Positions 17,492 to 26,674 of a stretch of DNA of 64,000 bases are shown one piece after another. The notes under the pieces were generated by a model. The model was not told where the DNA came from, did not search any database, and was given only the letters and a program-made list of their open reading frames with translations. Source of the DNA: Microbacterium excoecariae (GTDB taxonomy: Bacteria > Actinomycetota > Actinomycetes > Actinomycetales > Microbacteriaceae); the NCBI RefSeq assembly GCF_011326725.1, contig NZ_JAANCO010000001.1, positions 1,240,001 through 1,304,000 on the forward strand. Reading direction: 5' to 3'. Numbering within the stretch: the first letter of the stretch is position 1; every line of letters begins with the position of its first letter. The position numbers were made by a program, and so were the translations under genes.

Positions 17492-19201
17492 ATGACCGCC
17501 ACGGCAACGCTCCCTCCGCGCCAGGCCGCTCTCCTGAGCGGGTCGCGCACGGCGGAGAAGGGCAACATCATCGTGCGGTGGATCACGTCCACCGACCACA
17601 AGACGATCGGGTACATGTACCTCATCGCCTCGCTGATCTTCTTCCTCCTCGGCGGCGTGATGGCCCTCATCATCCGCGCCGAGCTGTTCGCTCCCGGCAT
17701 GCAGATCGTGCCGACCAAGGAGCAGTACAACCAGCTGTTCACGATGCACGGCACGATCATGCTGCTGATGTTCGCGACGCCGCTCTTCGCGGGCTTCGCG
17801 AACGCGCTGCTGCCGCTGCAGATCGGCGCGCCGGACGTCGCGTTCCCGCGCCTGAACGCGTTCGCGCTGTGGCTGTTTATCTTCGGTTCGCTGATCGCCG
17901 TCGCCGGCTTCCTCACCCCGCAGGGAGCGGCCTCCTTCGGGTGGTTCGCGTACCAGCCGCTCGCGAACGCGTCGTTCTCGCCCGGCGTTGGCGGCCACCT
18001 CTGGATGGTCGGCCTCGGCCTGTCGGGCTTCGGCACGATCTTCGGCGCCGTGAACTTCATCACGACGATCATCACGATGCGCGCCCCAGGCATGACGATG
18101 TGGCGCATGCCGATCTTCACCTGGAACACGCTCATCACGAGCCTGCTCATCCTCATCGCCTTCCCCGTGCTCGCCGCGGCGATGCTGGCGGCCGCGAGCG
18201 ACCGCATCTTCGGATCCCACGTGTACGACCCGGCCAACGGTGGCGTGCTCCTGTGGCAGCACCTGTTCTGGTTCTTCGGCCACCCCGAGGTGTACATCAT
18301 CGCGCTGCCGTTCTTCGGCATCGTCTCGGAGATCTTCCCGGCCTTCAGTCGCAAGCCGATCTTCGGATACAAGACCCTCGTCTACGCGACGATCGCGATC
18401 GCCGCGCTGTCGGTGTCGGTCTGGGCGCACCACATGTACGTCACGGGCGGCGTCCTGCTGCCGTTCTTCGCGCTCATGACGATGCTGATCGCGGTGCCCA
18501 CGGGCGTGAAGATCTTCAACTGGATCGGAACGCTCTGGCGCGGATCCATCACGTTCGAGACGCCGATGCTGTTCTCGCTCGGCTTCCTCGTGTCCTTCGT
18601 GTTCGGCGGCCTCACGGGCGTCATCCTCTCCGCGCCGCCGCTCGACTTCCACCTGAGCGACTCGTACTTCGTCGTCGCGCACTTCCACTACGTCGTCTTC
18701 GGCACGGTCGTCTTCGCGATGTTCGCGGGCTTCTACTTCTGGTGGCCGAAGTGGACGGGGAAGATGCTCAACGAGCGCCTCGGCTACGTGCACTTCTGGC
18801 TCCTCTTCGTCGGTTTCCACATGACGTTCCTCATCCAGCACTGGCTGGGCGTCGACGGCATGGTGCGCCGCTATGCGGACTACTCGCCGGCGGATAACTG
18901 GCAGTGGGAGAACCAGCTCTCGACGATCGGATCCATCGTCCTCGCGTCGTCGATGATCCCGTTCTTCCTGAACGTGTGGATCACGGCCCGCAAGGCGCCC
19001 AAGGTCACGGTCAACGACCCCTGGGGTTACGGCGGATCGCTCGAGTGGGCGACGAGCTGCCCGCCGCCGCGTCACAACTTCTCGTCGATCCCGCGGATCC
19101 GCTCGGAGCGCCCCGCTTTCGACCTGAACCACCCGGAGTCGCTCGACGACTACGACCCGACGAAGGCCCCCGTGCCCGCGTCGCAGGGAGGCACGAAGTA
19201 A
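17492..19201 (+). CDS. ctaD: Cytochrome c oxidase subunit I
   Basis: CtaD holds the haem a and the haem a3-CuB oxygen-reducing centre and pumps protons. The 569-residue protein has about 12 membrane segments. Haem and copper ligands are visible in [29 protein letters not shown] (CuB His and Tyr crosslink region), [11 protein letters not shown] and [15 protein letters not shown] hydrophilic C-terminal tail ends SQGGTK. The ATG at 17492 is preceded by GGAAGGACACTGAGC. The upstream open frame across ctaC is a shadow. Confidence 0.98.
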   Translation: MTATATLPPRQAALLSGSRTAEKGNIIVRWITSTDHKTIGYMYLIASLIFFLLGGVMALIIRAELFAPGMQIVPTKEQYNQLFTMHGTIMLLMFATPLFAGFANALLPLQIGAPDVAFPRLNAFALWLFIFGSLIAVAGFLTPQGAASFGWFAYQPLANASFSPGVGGHLWMVGLGLSGFGTIFGAVNFITTIITMRAPGMTMWRMPIFTWNTLITSLLILIAFPVLAAAMLAAASDRIFGSHVYDPANGGVLLWQHLFWFFGHPEVYIIALPFFGIVSEIFPAFSRKPIFGYKTLVYATIAIAALSVSVWAHHMYVTGGVLLPFFALMTMLIAVPTGVKIFNWIGTLWRGSITFETPMLFSLGFLVSFVFGGLTGVILSAPPLDFHLSDSYFVVAHFHYVVFGTVVFAMFAGFYFWWPKWTGKMLNERLGYVHFWLLFVGFHMTFLIQHWLGVDGMVRRYADYSPADNWQWENQLSTIGSIVLASSMIPFFLNVWITARKAPKVTVNDPWGYGGSLEWATSCPPPRHNFSSIPRIRSERPAFDLNHPESLDDYDPTKAPVPASQGGTK

Positions 19202-19642
19202 ATGAAGTCTCAGATCGGTATCTGGTGGCTCCTCACCGGATTCTTCTTCCTCTGCTTCGCGGTCTACACGGTGTGGAACATCATCGCGCACGCGGAGACC
19301 GGCGCCTGGTATGACGGGATCGAGTGGGTGGGCTCCGCCGCCCTCCTCTTCCTCGTGTTCATGTCCGGCATGATCTCCTTCTTCATCCACCGGCTCTACA
19401 AGGCGCAGCACGGCGTCGAGCTCCCGGAGGACCGGCTGGACGCCGACATCGACGACGGCGAGATGGAGCAGGGCGAGTTCAGCCCCTGGTCCTGGTGGCC
19501 GCTCGTGCTGGCCGCGGCGCCCGCAGTCGGCATGATCTCGCTTGCGACGGCGCACTTCCTCATTCCCGTGGCGGCAGGCCTTCTGATCGTCGGCCTCGTG
19601 GGCTGGGTGTACGAGTACTACCGCGGGAACTTCGCCCGCTGA
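19202..19642 (+). CDS. ctaF: Actinobacterial cytochrome c oxidase subunit IV (CtaF)
   Basis: CtaF is a small membrane subunit specific to the actinobacterial aa3 oxidase. The 146-residue protein has four hydrophobic segments (about 8-28, 40-65, 97-112, 116-137) with an acidic loop between the second and third. It begins immediately after the ctaD TAA, a layout shared across actinobacteria. Its role is thought to be assembly or stability of the oxidase. A strong terminator follows 15 bases after the stop. Confidence 0.93.
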   Translation: MKSQIGIWWLLTGFFFLCFAVYTVWNIIAHAETGAWYDGIEWVGSAALLFLVFMSGMISFFIHRLYKAQHGVELPEDRLDADIDDGEMEQGEFSPWSWWPLVLAAAPAVGMISLATAHFLIPVAAGLLIVGLVGWVYEYYRGNFAR

Positions 19643-19657
19643 CCCGCACCGCGCGAG

Positions 19658-19695
19658 AAAGGGGCCAGGCACACATTTGTGCCTGGCCCCTTTTT
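19658..19695 (+). terminator. Intrinsic terminator of the ctaCDF operon
   Basis: A perfect 16-base stem (19658-19673 and 19678-19693) with loop CATT, followed by TTTTTC. This is one of the clearest terminators in the window. Confidence 0.92.
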
Positions 19696-19769
19696 CGTGC
19701 GCCCAGCGCGCCTGCAGGCGCCGCGCGAGCGGGGCGACGTCAGGATCCAGGGATCCGCATGCTGTCGGG

Positions 19770-19814
19770 GACGTCGAGGACGTCGGGGACGTCGAGGACA
19801 TCGAGGACGTCGGG
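19770..19814. repeat. Tandem 9-base repeat GACGTCGRG, five copies
   Basis: Five consecutive 9-base units (GACGTCGAG, GACGTCGGG, GACGTCGAG, GACATCGAG, GACGTCGGG) with a partial unit before them. In one frame they would read Asp-Val-Glu repeats, but the surrounding frame does not look coding. Confidence 0.85.
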
Positions 19815-20122
19815 GAGCGCGCCGGCGGGCCGCGTGCGGGCGATCGGGGGAGGGCTGCAGAAGGGGCGAGGACGCGTCGGGCTGCGGCTGGGCGCCCGCT
19901 GGCGCTCGTGAGGGGCCCGCATACGCTCTGGCAGGCCCGCTCGCGCTCGGACAGCGCCCCAGACGACGCGAGGACGGGCAGGCCAGCGCACATGTGGGCG
20001 CGCGTTCGTCGGACGAGGGAGGCGCGCGCGGGAGGCGCGCGGCGTTCTCGTTGCTCAGACGTGCGGCGGGAACGCGGATCCGGGCGCGCGTGAGCGACGT
20101 GGAGCGGGTGATTCTCGTTCGG

Positions 20123-20283
20123 GTCGCTCATGTGCACGCTCGGAGAGCCAAACCGGGTGCTTGTGCGCGACGGGAGCCCGGCACGTGCCGTCCGAGTCGC
20201 CCATATGGTCGTCCAGAACGCCGACGCCGGTGCATATGAGCGACTCGAGGGGGCAGAGGGAGCTCCGCGTCGCACATGCTCAG
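20123..20283. repeat. Dispersed 15-base motif GTCGCTCATRTGCAC
   Basis: Copies: 20123-20137 (+, GTCGCTCATGTGCAC), 20196-20210 (+, GTCGCCCATATGGTC), 20230-20244 (-, GTCGCTCATATGCAC) and a weaker one at 20269-20283 (+, GTCGCACATGCTCAG). The first and third are inverted relative to each other and differ at one base, bounding a 122-base segment. A further loose match lies at 19986-20002. Confidence 0.65.
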
Positions 20284-20426
20284 CCCCGTTGGGCGCGGGC
20301 GTAAGTGCGCCGTGCACGTCGCCCGTCCGCGCCTGGCTTGCCGCCGCCGCGGTCGCTCGACGGCCGCCGGCGCGCCCGGGGCGGGGGAGGGGCGCCCTCC
20401 GCGTCCGCGCGGGCGGCGGCGCCGGC

Positions 20427-20469
20427 ACACGAAAATGCCCCCGGACGCGTCGTCCGGGGGCATTTTCGT
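20427..20469 (-). terminator. Intrinsic terminator of the ctaE-qcrCAB operon
   Basis: A 19-base stem (20427-20445 and 20451-20469) with a 5-base loop and AAAA/TTTT in the outer arms, 8 bases beyond the qcrB stop. Confidence 0.88.
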
Positions 20470-20477
20470 GACCGAGG

Positions 20478-22175
20478 TTAGTGCGACTTGTCGCCGTCCT
20501 CGTCGATCACGTGACCGTGGCCGTCGAGCGCCGGCGGCTGGCCGTGGTCGGCGAGCGTGTGCTGCTGGTGGTGCAGCGCCGCCTCGTACTCGGCGTTGGT
20601 GAGCGGCTGCAGGCGGTCCTCGAAGAACCAGCGCGACAGCGCCGCGCGGAACTTCTGACCCCCGGTGATCCGACCGTTCGCGTTCGGGCGCGCGATCAGC
20701 GGCTCGTACGTCTCGTCGGCGACGAGCTTCCAGCGCTCGTACGCGTCGACCGGCTTGTGGACCTCCTGGTACTCGCCGCCCGGGAGGCGCACGATGCGGC
20801 CCGACTCGTAGCCGTGCAGCGCGATCTCGCGATCCTTCTTCTGCAGGGCGATGCAGATGCGCTTCGTGATGAAGTACACCACCACCGTGCCGAGGATGAG
20901 CCCGGCCTGCAGCATGTGGATGACGCCCTCCATCGTGAGGCGGAAGTGCGTCGCGATGAGGTCCGAGGAAGCGGCGGCCCACAGCATGGCGTAGAACCAC
21001 ACGCCCGCCGCACCGATCGCGGTGCGCGTCGCGGCGTTGCGCGGACGCTGCGCGATGTGGTGCTCGCGCTTGTCGCCCGTGACCCACGCCTCGATGAACG
21101 GGTAGATCGCCACGATGACGATGAACACCACGAGGACCAGGAGCGGCACGAGCACGCCCATGGGAGCCACGTACGGGCCGATGTTGACGTCCCAGTGCGA
21201 CGGGGCGAGGCGCAGGGCGCCGTCGGCGAAGCCGATGTACCAGTCGGGCTGGGTTCCCGCCGAGACGGGGGAGGGGTCGTACGGGCCGTAGCCCCAGATC
21301 GGGTTGATCTGCACCGTCGCGGCGATCAGGACGAGCGCGCCGAAGACGATGAAGAAGAACCCGCCCATCTTGGACATGTACACGGGCATCATCGGGTAGC
21401 CCACGACGTTGTTGTTCGTGCGGCCGGGGCCCGCGAACTGCGTGTGCTTGTTGACGATCATCAGCACGAGGTGCACGGCGATCAGCGCGATGACGAGCAG
21501 CGGCAGGATCAGGATGTGCAGCGTGTACAGGCGGCCCACGATCGCGTCGCCCGGGAACTCGCCGCCGAAGAGCAGGTACGAGGTCCACGGCCCGATCACC
21601 GGGATGCCCTTGATCATGCCGTCGATGATGCGCAGGCCGTTGCCCGAGAGCACGTCGTCCGGGAGCGAGTAGCCCGTGAAGCCCTCGGCCATGGCCAGGA
21701 CGAACAGCACGAAGCCGACGACCCAGTTGAGCTCGCGGGGCTTACGGAACGCGCCCGTGAAGAACACGCGCAGCATGTGCACGCCGATGCCGGCGACGAA
21801 GGTCAGCGCGGCCCAGTGGTGCAGCTGCCGCACGAGGAGGCCGCCGCGCAGGTCGAAGCTGATGTGCAGCGTCGACTCCATGGCGGCCGACATCGCGATG
21901 CCGCGCATGGGCTCGTACGCGCCGTAGTAGTAGGTCTCGACCATCGAGGCCTGGAAGAAGAACGTCAGGAACGTTCCCGAAATCAGGACGACGACGAACG
22001 ACCACAGGGCGATCTCGCCGAGCATGAACGACCAGTGGTCGGGGAAGACCTTGCGGCCGAGTGCCTTGACGAGGCCCGAGAGGCTCGTGCGCTCGTCAAG
22101 ATAGTTCGCGGTCGCGCCGACGAACCGCCCGCCCAGCGGCGCCTTCTTCTCTTCTGTAGCGGTCGCGGTGCTCAA
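20478..22175 (-). CDS. qcrB: Cytochrome bc1 complex cytochrome b subunit
   Basis: QcrB is the menaquinol-oxidising cytochrome b of the bcc complex. The 565-residue protein has the b-haem His pairs in transmembrane helices (LRGGLLVRQLHHWAALTF and YTLHILILPLLVIALIAVHLVL), the quinol site region, and a longer C-terminal half with extra helices and a hydrophilic tail rich in His, as in other actinobacteria. The start is TTG at 22175, which overlaps the qcrA stop as TTGA, so it is probably translated by coupling. No ATG or GTG in frame would keep the N-terminal residues typical of the family. Confidence 0.94.
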   Translation of the reverse strand: MSTATATEEKKAPLGGRFVGATANYLDERTSLSGLVKALGRKVFPDHWSFMLGEIALWSFVVVLISGTFLTFFFQASMVETYYYGAYEPMRGIAMSAAMESTLHISFDLRGGLLVRQLHHWAALTFVAGIGVHMLRVFFTGAFRKPRELNWVVGFVLFVLAMAEGFTGYSLPDDVLSGNGLRIIDGMIKGIPVIGPWTSYLLFGGEFPGDAIVGRLYTLHILILPLLVIALIAVHLVLMIVNKHTQFAGPGRTNNNVVGYPMMPVYMSKMGGFFFIVFGALVLIAATVQINPIWGYGPYDPSPVSAGTQPDWYIGFADGALRLAPSHWDVNIGPYVAPMGVLVPLLVLVVFIVIVAIYPFIEAWVTGDKREHHIAQRPRNAATRTAIGAAGVWFYAMLWAAASSDLIATHFRLTMEGVIHMLQAGLILGTVVVYFITKRICIALQKKDREIALHGYESGRIVRLPGGEYQEVHKPVDAYERWKLVADETYEPLIARPNANGRITGGQKFRAALSRWFFEDRLQPLTNAEYEAALHHQQHTLADHGQPPALDGHGHVIDEDGDKSH

Positions 22176-23227
22176 TGGATCTCCCAGAAGGTCGGGCCGA
22201 CGGGCTCGGTGAAGTCGCTCTGCGCGACGAGGTAACCCTCGTCGTCCACCGTGATCGGCAGCTGCGGCAGCGGGCGCGACGCCGGCCCGAACACGACCTT
22301 GGCCTCGTCCGACACGTCGAACTGCGACTGGTGACACGGGCACAGCAGGTGGTGCGTGTGCTGCTCGTACAGCGCGACGGGGCAGCCGACGTGCGTGCAG
22401 ACCTTCGAGTAGGCCACGATGCCGTCGTACGACCAGTCCTTGCGCTCTTCGCTCTCGGTGAGCTGCTCGGGGCGCATGCGCACCATGAGTACCATCGCCT
22501 TGGCCTTCTCGTTGAGATAGCCGTCGTGGTGGCTGAGGCCAGCAAGCGACTCGGGGATCACGTGGAACGCGGATCCGAGCGTCACGTCGGAGGCCTTGAT
22601 ACGCGTGCCGTCGGGGTCGCGCGTGAGGTGCTCGCCCTCGGCCCACATCGTCTGCTTGAGAAGCGCGACCGGGTCCTTGCCGTCGTTTGGCGCCAGGCCG
22701 CGGAAAAGCGTGATCCCGGGGAGGATCGAGGCGGCCAGCGCCGCGAACAGCGAGTTACGGATCATCTTGCGACGCCCGAAGCCCGACTCCTCGTTGGCCT
22801 GCCGGAACACATCCGTCGCGCCCTCGCGCGTCTCGACGGTCCCGCGCGTGGCGTGACGCTCCTCGACGTGCTCCTTGTCGCTCATGATCGATTTCGACCA
22901 GTGAATCGCGCCGACGCCGATGGCGAGGAGCGCGAACGCGATGCCGAGCCCGATGTAGAGGTTGTTGTTCCGGATCGAGGTGAACTCCATGTCCTCGATC
23001 GGGAAGAGCATGTACGCCGCGACGGCCCAGATGCTGGCGGCCACCGAGATGTAAAAGAGGGTGTAAATGGTCCGCTCGGCGCGCTGCGCGGCCTTCGGAT
23101 CCTTGTCGGTGATGCGCTCCCGGTGCGGCGGGAGGCCCGGGTTCTTCACCGGGTCGTCGATCGCGACGGCCAGGCCGGAAGAGGGCTGCTGCGCCTTCTC
23201 CACACCCGTCGAATCGTCGTGTGCCAT
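22172..23227 (-). CDS. qcrA: Cytochrome bc1 complex Rieske iron-sulfur subunit
   Basis: QcrA carries the 2Fe-2S cluster that passes electrons from quinol to the cytochrome c subunit. The 351-residue product has three hydrophobic segments (about 57-77, 91-110, and 158-178 after a twin-arginine-like FGRRKMIRN), then the Rieske domain with CTHVGCPV and CPCHQSQF. The start at 23227 (MAHDDSTG) has AAGGAG six bases before it; an in-frame ATG at 23260, just after the qcrC stop, would add 11 residues but lacks such a site. Confidence 0.93.
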   Translation of the reverse strand: MAHDDSTGVEKAQQPSSGLAVAIDDPVKNPGLPPHRERITDKDPKAAQRAERTIYTLFYISVAASIWAVAAYMLFPIEDMEFTSIRNNNLYIGLGIAFALLAIGVGAIHWSKSIMSDKEHVEERHATRGTVETREGATDVFRQANEESGFGRRKMIRNSLFAALAASILPGITLFRGLAPNDGKDPVALLKQTMWAEGEHLTRDPDGTRIKASDVTLGSAFHVIPESLAGLSHHDGYLNEKAKAMVLMVRMRPEQLTESEERKDWSYDGIVAYSKVCTHVGCPVALYEQHTHHLLCPCHQSQFDVSDEAKVVFGPASRPLPQLPITVDDEGYLVAQSDFTEPVGPTFWEIH

Positions 23228-23262
23228 CGTGCTCCTTGTCACGTCCTCGTCGTTCGCCATGC

Positions 23263-24072
23263 TCAGTTCGACTTCGCCGTAATCCAGACGGCGACGGCGA
23301 TGAGCCCGCCGATACCGAAGATCCAGATGAACAGACCCTCGGACACGGGGCCGAGCGATCCGAGCGTGAATCCGCCGGGTGCCTGGGCCTCCTGCTGGTA
23401 GAGGAGCGCCGAGATGATGTCGCGCTTGTCCTCTTCCGTGAGGTTCATGTTGTTGAACACGGGCATGTTCTGGGGGCCGGTCACCATCGCCGCGTAGATG
23501 TGCAGCGCGGAGGTGTCCTGGATGTCCGGGGCGAACTTGCCCTCGGTGAGCGCACCGCCCGCGGCGGCGACGTTGTGGCACATGGCGCAGTTGATGCGGA
23601 ATAACTCCGCGCCGCGCGACACGTCGCCCTCGCCGTCGAGGATCTCCTCGCTCGGGAAGCCCGGGCCTGGGGCGACGGACTGCACGTACTCGGCCATCGA
23701 GAGGATCTGGTCCTCCGTGAACTGCACGGGCTTCTGATCGGCCTGTGGGCCCTGCATCTGCATGGGCATGCGGCCCGTGGAGACCTGGAACTCGACGGCG
23801 AGCGCGCCGACGCCCGTGAGGGCGGGGCCGTTGTCGGTGCCCTCGAGGTTGAGGCCGTGGCACGTGGCGCAGTTCGCCTGGAACAGCTTCTCGCCGTCCT
23901 CGACGTCGACGCTTGCGCTCGTCGTCTGGGCCGACTCACCGGTCGACGCGACGGCGGCGGTGGCGCCCGCGTAGAGGCCGCCGGTCATCAGGAGACCGAC
24001 GGCGATCAGCGCGGCTGCGGCGAACGGGCTGCGACGGCCCTGGGAGCGGCGCGTTTTCTTCACTCGAGACAT
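23263..24072 (-). CDS. qcrC: Cytochrome bc1 complex di-haem cytochrome c subunit
   Basis: QcrC replaces soluble cytochrome c in actinobacteria and hands electrons directly to CtaC. The 269-residue protein has a basic N-terminus and membrane helix (about 18-42), two haem c motifs, CATCHGL near residue 68 and CAMCHNV near 165, and a C-terminal helix (about 243-264). Two covalent haems and two anchors are the family pattern. qcrA begins just after its stop. Confidence 0.95.
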   Translation of the reverse strand: MSRVKKTRRSQGRRSPFAAAALIAVGLLMTGGLYAGATAAVASTGESAQTTSASVDVEDGEKLFQANCATCHGLNLEGTDNGPALTGVGALAVEFQVSTGRMPMQMQGPQADQKPVQFTEDQILSMAEYVQSVAPGPGFPSEEILDGEGDVSRGAELFRINCAMCHNVAAAGGALTEGKFAPDIQDTSALHIYAAMVTGPQNMPVFNNMNLTEEDKRDIISALLYQQEAQAPGGFTLGSLGPVSEGLFIWIFGIGGLIAVAVWITAKSN

Positions 24073-24091
24073 GTTGCGTAGTGCTCCGCTC

Positions 24092-24721
24092 TTACTGCAG
24101 GAAGTAGATGACGGCGAACAGGGCGATCCAGACGACGTCGACGAAGTGCCAGTAGTAGGACACGACGATCGCCGTCCGGGCCTCCTTGAAGGTGAACTTC
24201 CTCACGGCGAACGCGCGTCCGATCGTGAGCAGGAAGGCCACGAGGCCGCCGGTCACGTGGAGGGCGTGGAAGCCCGTGGTGAGGTAGAACGCCGAGCCAT
24301 AGGAATCGCCGGAGAGCGTGACGCCGTGGTGAACCAGCTGGGCGTACTCCCACACCTGCCCGGACACGAAGATCGCGCCGAGCGCGAACGTGATCCAGAA
24401 CCACGGGACCATCCCGATGCTGCGCCAGCCGCGCCCCTTGACGTTGTAGGGCTGGAGGCGCTCAGCCGCCCACACGCCGAACTGGCACGTCACGGAGGAC
24501 AGCACCAGGATCACGGTGTTGATGAAGGCGAACGGGATGTTGAGCGCGGACGTCTGCTCTTCCCACAGCCCGGGGGAGGTGCTGCGGAGCGTGAAGTAGA
24601 TCGCGAAGAGGCCCGCGAAGAACATCACCTCGGAGCCGAGCCACACGATCGTGCCGACGCTGACAGGATCGGGGCGCTTCACCGTTCTGGGCGCGGGGGC
24701 ATACGTAGCTGGGGTCGTCAC
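24092..24721 (-). CDS. ctaE: Cytochrome c oxidase subunit III
   Basis: CtaE is the third core subunit of aa3 oxidase, supporting proton uptake and stability. The 209-residue protein has five membrane segments, with [25 protein letters not shown] near the N-terminus given here in part, [13 protein letters not shown], and [22 protein letters not shown] at the end. It heads the ctaE-qcrCAB operon. GTG at 24721 is chosen because AATAAT lies exactly six bases before it; an ATG at 24760 would add 13 residues not typical of the family. Confidence 0.93.
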   Translation of the reverse strand: MTTPATYAPAPRTVKRPDPVSVGTIVWLGSEVMFFAGLFAIYFTLRSTSPGLWEEQTSALNIPFAFINTVILVLSSVTCQFGVWAAERLQPYNVKGRGWRSIGMVPWFWITFALGAIFVSGQVWEYAQLVHHGVTLSGDSYGSAFYLTTGFHALHVTGGLVAFLLTIGRAFAVRKFTFKEARTAIVVSYYWHFVDVVWIALFAVIYFLQ

Positions 24722-24727
24722 CCAACC

Positions 24728-24733
24728 ATTATT
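24728..24733 (-). promoter_or_regulatory. -10 hexamer AATAAT for ctaE
   Basis: On the minus strand AATAAT ends 6 bases before the ctaE GTG, suggesting a leaderless operon mRNA. Confidence 0.45.
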
Positions 24734-24923
24734 GCCGATACCGAGCGGGGATTTTTGCATCTTCGCGTGTGAGGCGGCCCTTACCTCGCATATGCGCTCG
24801 CCGTGAATCGCCCAGGGCGCGGGTGAGAAAGTGCAGGTCGTAGCGCGAGAAGCGGATCCGGCGGCGGGGAGGCGCGGGCCGCGGTCGAATTTCTACGCCG
24901 TGTCGACATCCCGGTCAATCCCC

Positions 24924-24929
24924 TACGAT
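24924..24929 (+). promoter_or_regulatory. -10 hexamer TACGAT for trpD
   Basis: TACGAT ends 7 bases before the trpD ATG with no ribosome binding site in between. Confidence 0.5.
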
Positions 24930-24936
24930 CGGCACC

Positions 24937-25998
24937 ATGACGCAGTTCCGCTGGCCCGACATCCTCACCACCGTCGTCGCCGGAGACGACCTCACCGTCT
25001 CCCAGGCGGAGTGGGCCATGCGACAGGTCATGGATGGTGACGCCTCGCCTGCGCAGCTTGGCGGCCTCCTGACGGCCCTCCGCGCCAAGGGCGAATCGGT
25101 GGAGGAGGTGATCGGCTTTCGCGACGCGATCCTGGATGCCGCGGTGCCGCTCCCGGTGGATCCGCACGTGCTCGACATTGTGGGAACCGGCGGCGACCGC
25201 TACGGGACGGTCAACATCTCGTCGACCGCGTCGATCATTGTCGCGGCCACCGGCATCCCCGTGGTCAAGCACGGCAACCGCGCGGTCAGTTCGCGCGCCG
25301 GGTCCTCGGACGTGCTGAGCGAGCTCGGGATCGACCTGCGGCTCTCCCCGGATCGCGTCGCGGGGGTCCTCGACGAGGCGGGCATCACGTTCGCCTGGGC
25401 CGCGGCCTTCCACCCGGGGTTCAAGCACGCGGCGCCCGTGCGCGCGGAGCTCGGCGTGCCCACCGTCTTCAACTTCCTCGGCCCGCTCGTGAACCCCGCC
25501 CGCGCGGAGGCGAACGCGGTCGGCGTGGCCTCGGCCGCGACCGTGCCGATCATCACGGGCGTGTTCCGGACCCGCGGGGCGACGGCTCTCGTCTTCCGCG
25601 GAGAGGACGGCCTCGACGAGCTGACGACGACCGGATACAGCCGTATCTGGCAGATCTCGAACGGCGACATGCACGAGTTCGACGTCCACCCGCGCGACGT
25701 CGGCCTCCCCACCGCGACGATCGAGGATCTCCTGGGGGGAACCCCCGCAGACAACGCGGCGACCCTGCGTCGCACGCTGGGGGGCGAGAGCGGTCCCGTC
25801 CGAGACGTCGTGCTCCTGAACGCGGCGGCCGGAATCGTCGCGTACCGGCTGTCGCAGGACCCGACGCAGGCCGATCGCAATCTCATCGCCCGCCTGCGCG
25901 AGGCGCTCGAGGAGGCCGCGGCGGCCGTGGATGACGGTCGCGCCACGGCGAAGCTCGCAGCGTGGGTGTCGGCGAGCACGCGCGCCGTCGCCGGCTGA
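24937..25998 (+). CDS. trpD: Anthranilate phosphoribosyltransferase
   Basis: TrpD joins anthranilate to PRPP in tryptophan synthesis. The 353-residue protein shows the PRPP loop DIVGTGGDRYGTVNISSTAS, the KHGNRAVSSRAGSSDVLSELG block, and PTVFNFLGPLVNPARA. These contain the residues that bind PRPP, magnesium and anthranilate. It is alone here, apart from other trp genes, which is the usual actinobacterial situation, and it is divergent from the ctaE operon. Confidence 0.95.
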   Translation: MTQFRWPDILTTVVAGDDLTVSQAEWAMRQVMDGDASPAQLGGLLTALRAKGESVEEVIGFRDAILDAAVPLPVDPHVLDIVGTGGDRYGTVNISSTASIIVAATGIPVVKHGNRAVSSRAGSSDVLSELGIDLRLSPDRVAGVLDEAGITFAWAAAFHPGFKHAAPVRAELGVPTVFNFLGPLVNPARAEANAVGVASAATVPIITGVFRTRGATALVFRGEDGLDELTTTGYSRIWQISNGDMHEFDVHPRDVGLPTATIEDLLGGTPADNAATLRRTLGGESGPVRDVVLLNAAAGIVAYRLSQDPTQADRNLIARLREALEEAAAAVDDGRATAKLAAWVSASTRAVAG

Positions 25999-26035
25999 TC
26001 GCTCCGTCCTCAGGCCGCGCGGTCCGCCGCGCACG

Positions 26036-26041
26036 TACGAT
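26036..26041 (+). promoter_or_regulatory. -10 hexamer TACGAT for the LemA family gene
   Basis: TACGAT lies 30 bases before ATG 26072; GGGAG at 26058-26062 is the likely ribosome binding site. Confidence 0.4.
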
Positions 26042-26071
26042 GGGTGCGGTCAAACACGGGAGTTCTCACAC

Positions 26072-26638
26072 ATGGAATGGTTCGTTCCTGTCCTGATCGC
26101 GGTCGCGGTCGTTGTCGTCGCCGGCGTGTACCTCTGGGCGTCCTATCGCTCGCTCGCGGCTCTCGAGGCCCGCGTCCAGGAGCAGTGGGAGGTCGTCGAG
26201 GCCGCCCTCGCGCGCCGCGCGGAGCTCGTGCCGCAGGCCATCGACGCCGTGCGCGCGCACGCGGATCACGAGAAGGCCGTCTTCGAGAACGCGTCGCGCG
26301 CCCGCGGCGAGGTGCTCGCGGCGAGCGGGCCGACCGCGGCCGGCGCCGCGGACCAGCACCTGCAGGCGTCCGTCGCGAGCCTCATGGCGGTGGCGGAGGG
26401 GTACCCGGCGCTCCAGTCCGACACGGGATTCCTCGCGCTCTCGCGGGAACTCGTGGACGCGGAGAACGACGTGCAGTCCGCCCGCCGCTCCTACAACGGC
26501 GGTGCGCGCGAGGTGAACGTCAAGATCCGCCATTTCCCCGCGCGCATGTTCGCAGGAGGAGTCGGCGCGTCCGAGCGCGAGTTCTTCGAGGCGCCCCACG
26601 CGTCGGCCGTGCGACAGCCCCCGCGCGTCCAGTTCTGA
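26072..26638 (+). CDS. LemA family protein
   Basis: LemA-family proteins have a single N-terminal membrane helix and a helical-bundle domain facing the cytoplasm or outside; their role is unclear. The 188-residue product has the helix at about 3-23, then the conserved WEVVEAALARRAELVPQAIDAVRAHADHE region (quoted in part), and RSYNGGAREVNVKIRHFPARMFA near the end, matching the family motif YNxxVxxYNxxIxxFPxxxxA. It stands alone between trpD and the AI-2E transporter gene. Confidence 0.88.
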   Translation: MEWFVPVLIAVAVVVVAGVYLWASYRSLAALEARVQEQWEVVEAALARRAELVPQAIDAVRAHADHEKAVFENASRARGEVLAASGPTAAGAADQHLQASVASLMAVAEGYPALQSDTGFLALSRELVDAENDVQSARRSYNGGAREVNVKIRHFPARMFAGGVGASEREFFEAPHASAVRQPPRVQF

Positions 26639-26661
26639 CACCCACGCGGGCGCGCGGGGAA

Positions 26662-26667
26662 TAGACT
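26662..26667 (+). promoter_or_regulatory. -10 hexamer TAGACT for the AI-2E family gene
   Basis: TAGACT ends 7 bases before ATG 26675; the intervening CCCAGGA could also serve as a weak ribosome binding site if transcription starts earlier. Confidence 0.45.
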
Positions 26668-26674
26668 CCCAGGA

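Larger units (their letters stand above)
19696..20426. other. Long non-coding interval between convergent respiratory operons
   Basis: About 730 bases between two terminators hold no gene I can support. Open frames exist on both strands, as is normal for high-GC DNA, but none shows a start with ribosome binding site, a recognisable domain or a natural protein composition. The interval carries a 9-base tandem repeat, scattered copies of a 15-base motif and several ATG/CATATG sites. It could contain a small RNA or the remains of a lost gene. Confidence 0.6.

Noticed and set aside
19677..20239. Coding genes in the 19643-20477 interval
   Set aside because: Open frames exist in several phases, but none has a convincing start, known domain or natural composition, and they overlap each other.
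17066..20428. Minus-strand open frame of more than 1000 codons opposite ctaC-ctaF
   Set aside because: Antisense shadow of four well-identified genes with extreme Arg/Asp/Glu/His composition.
20481..22235. Plus-strand open frame opposite qcrB
   Set aside because: Antisense shadow; qcrB has clear haem ligands and membrane helices on the other strand.
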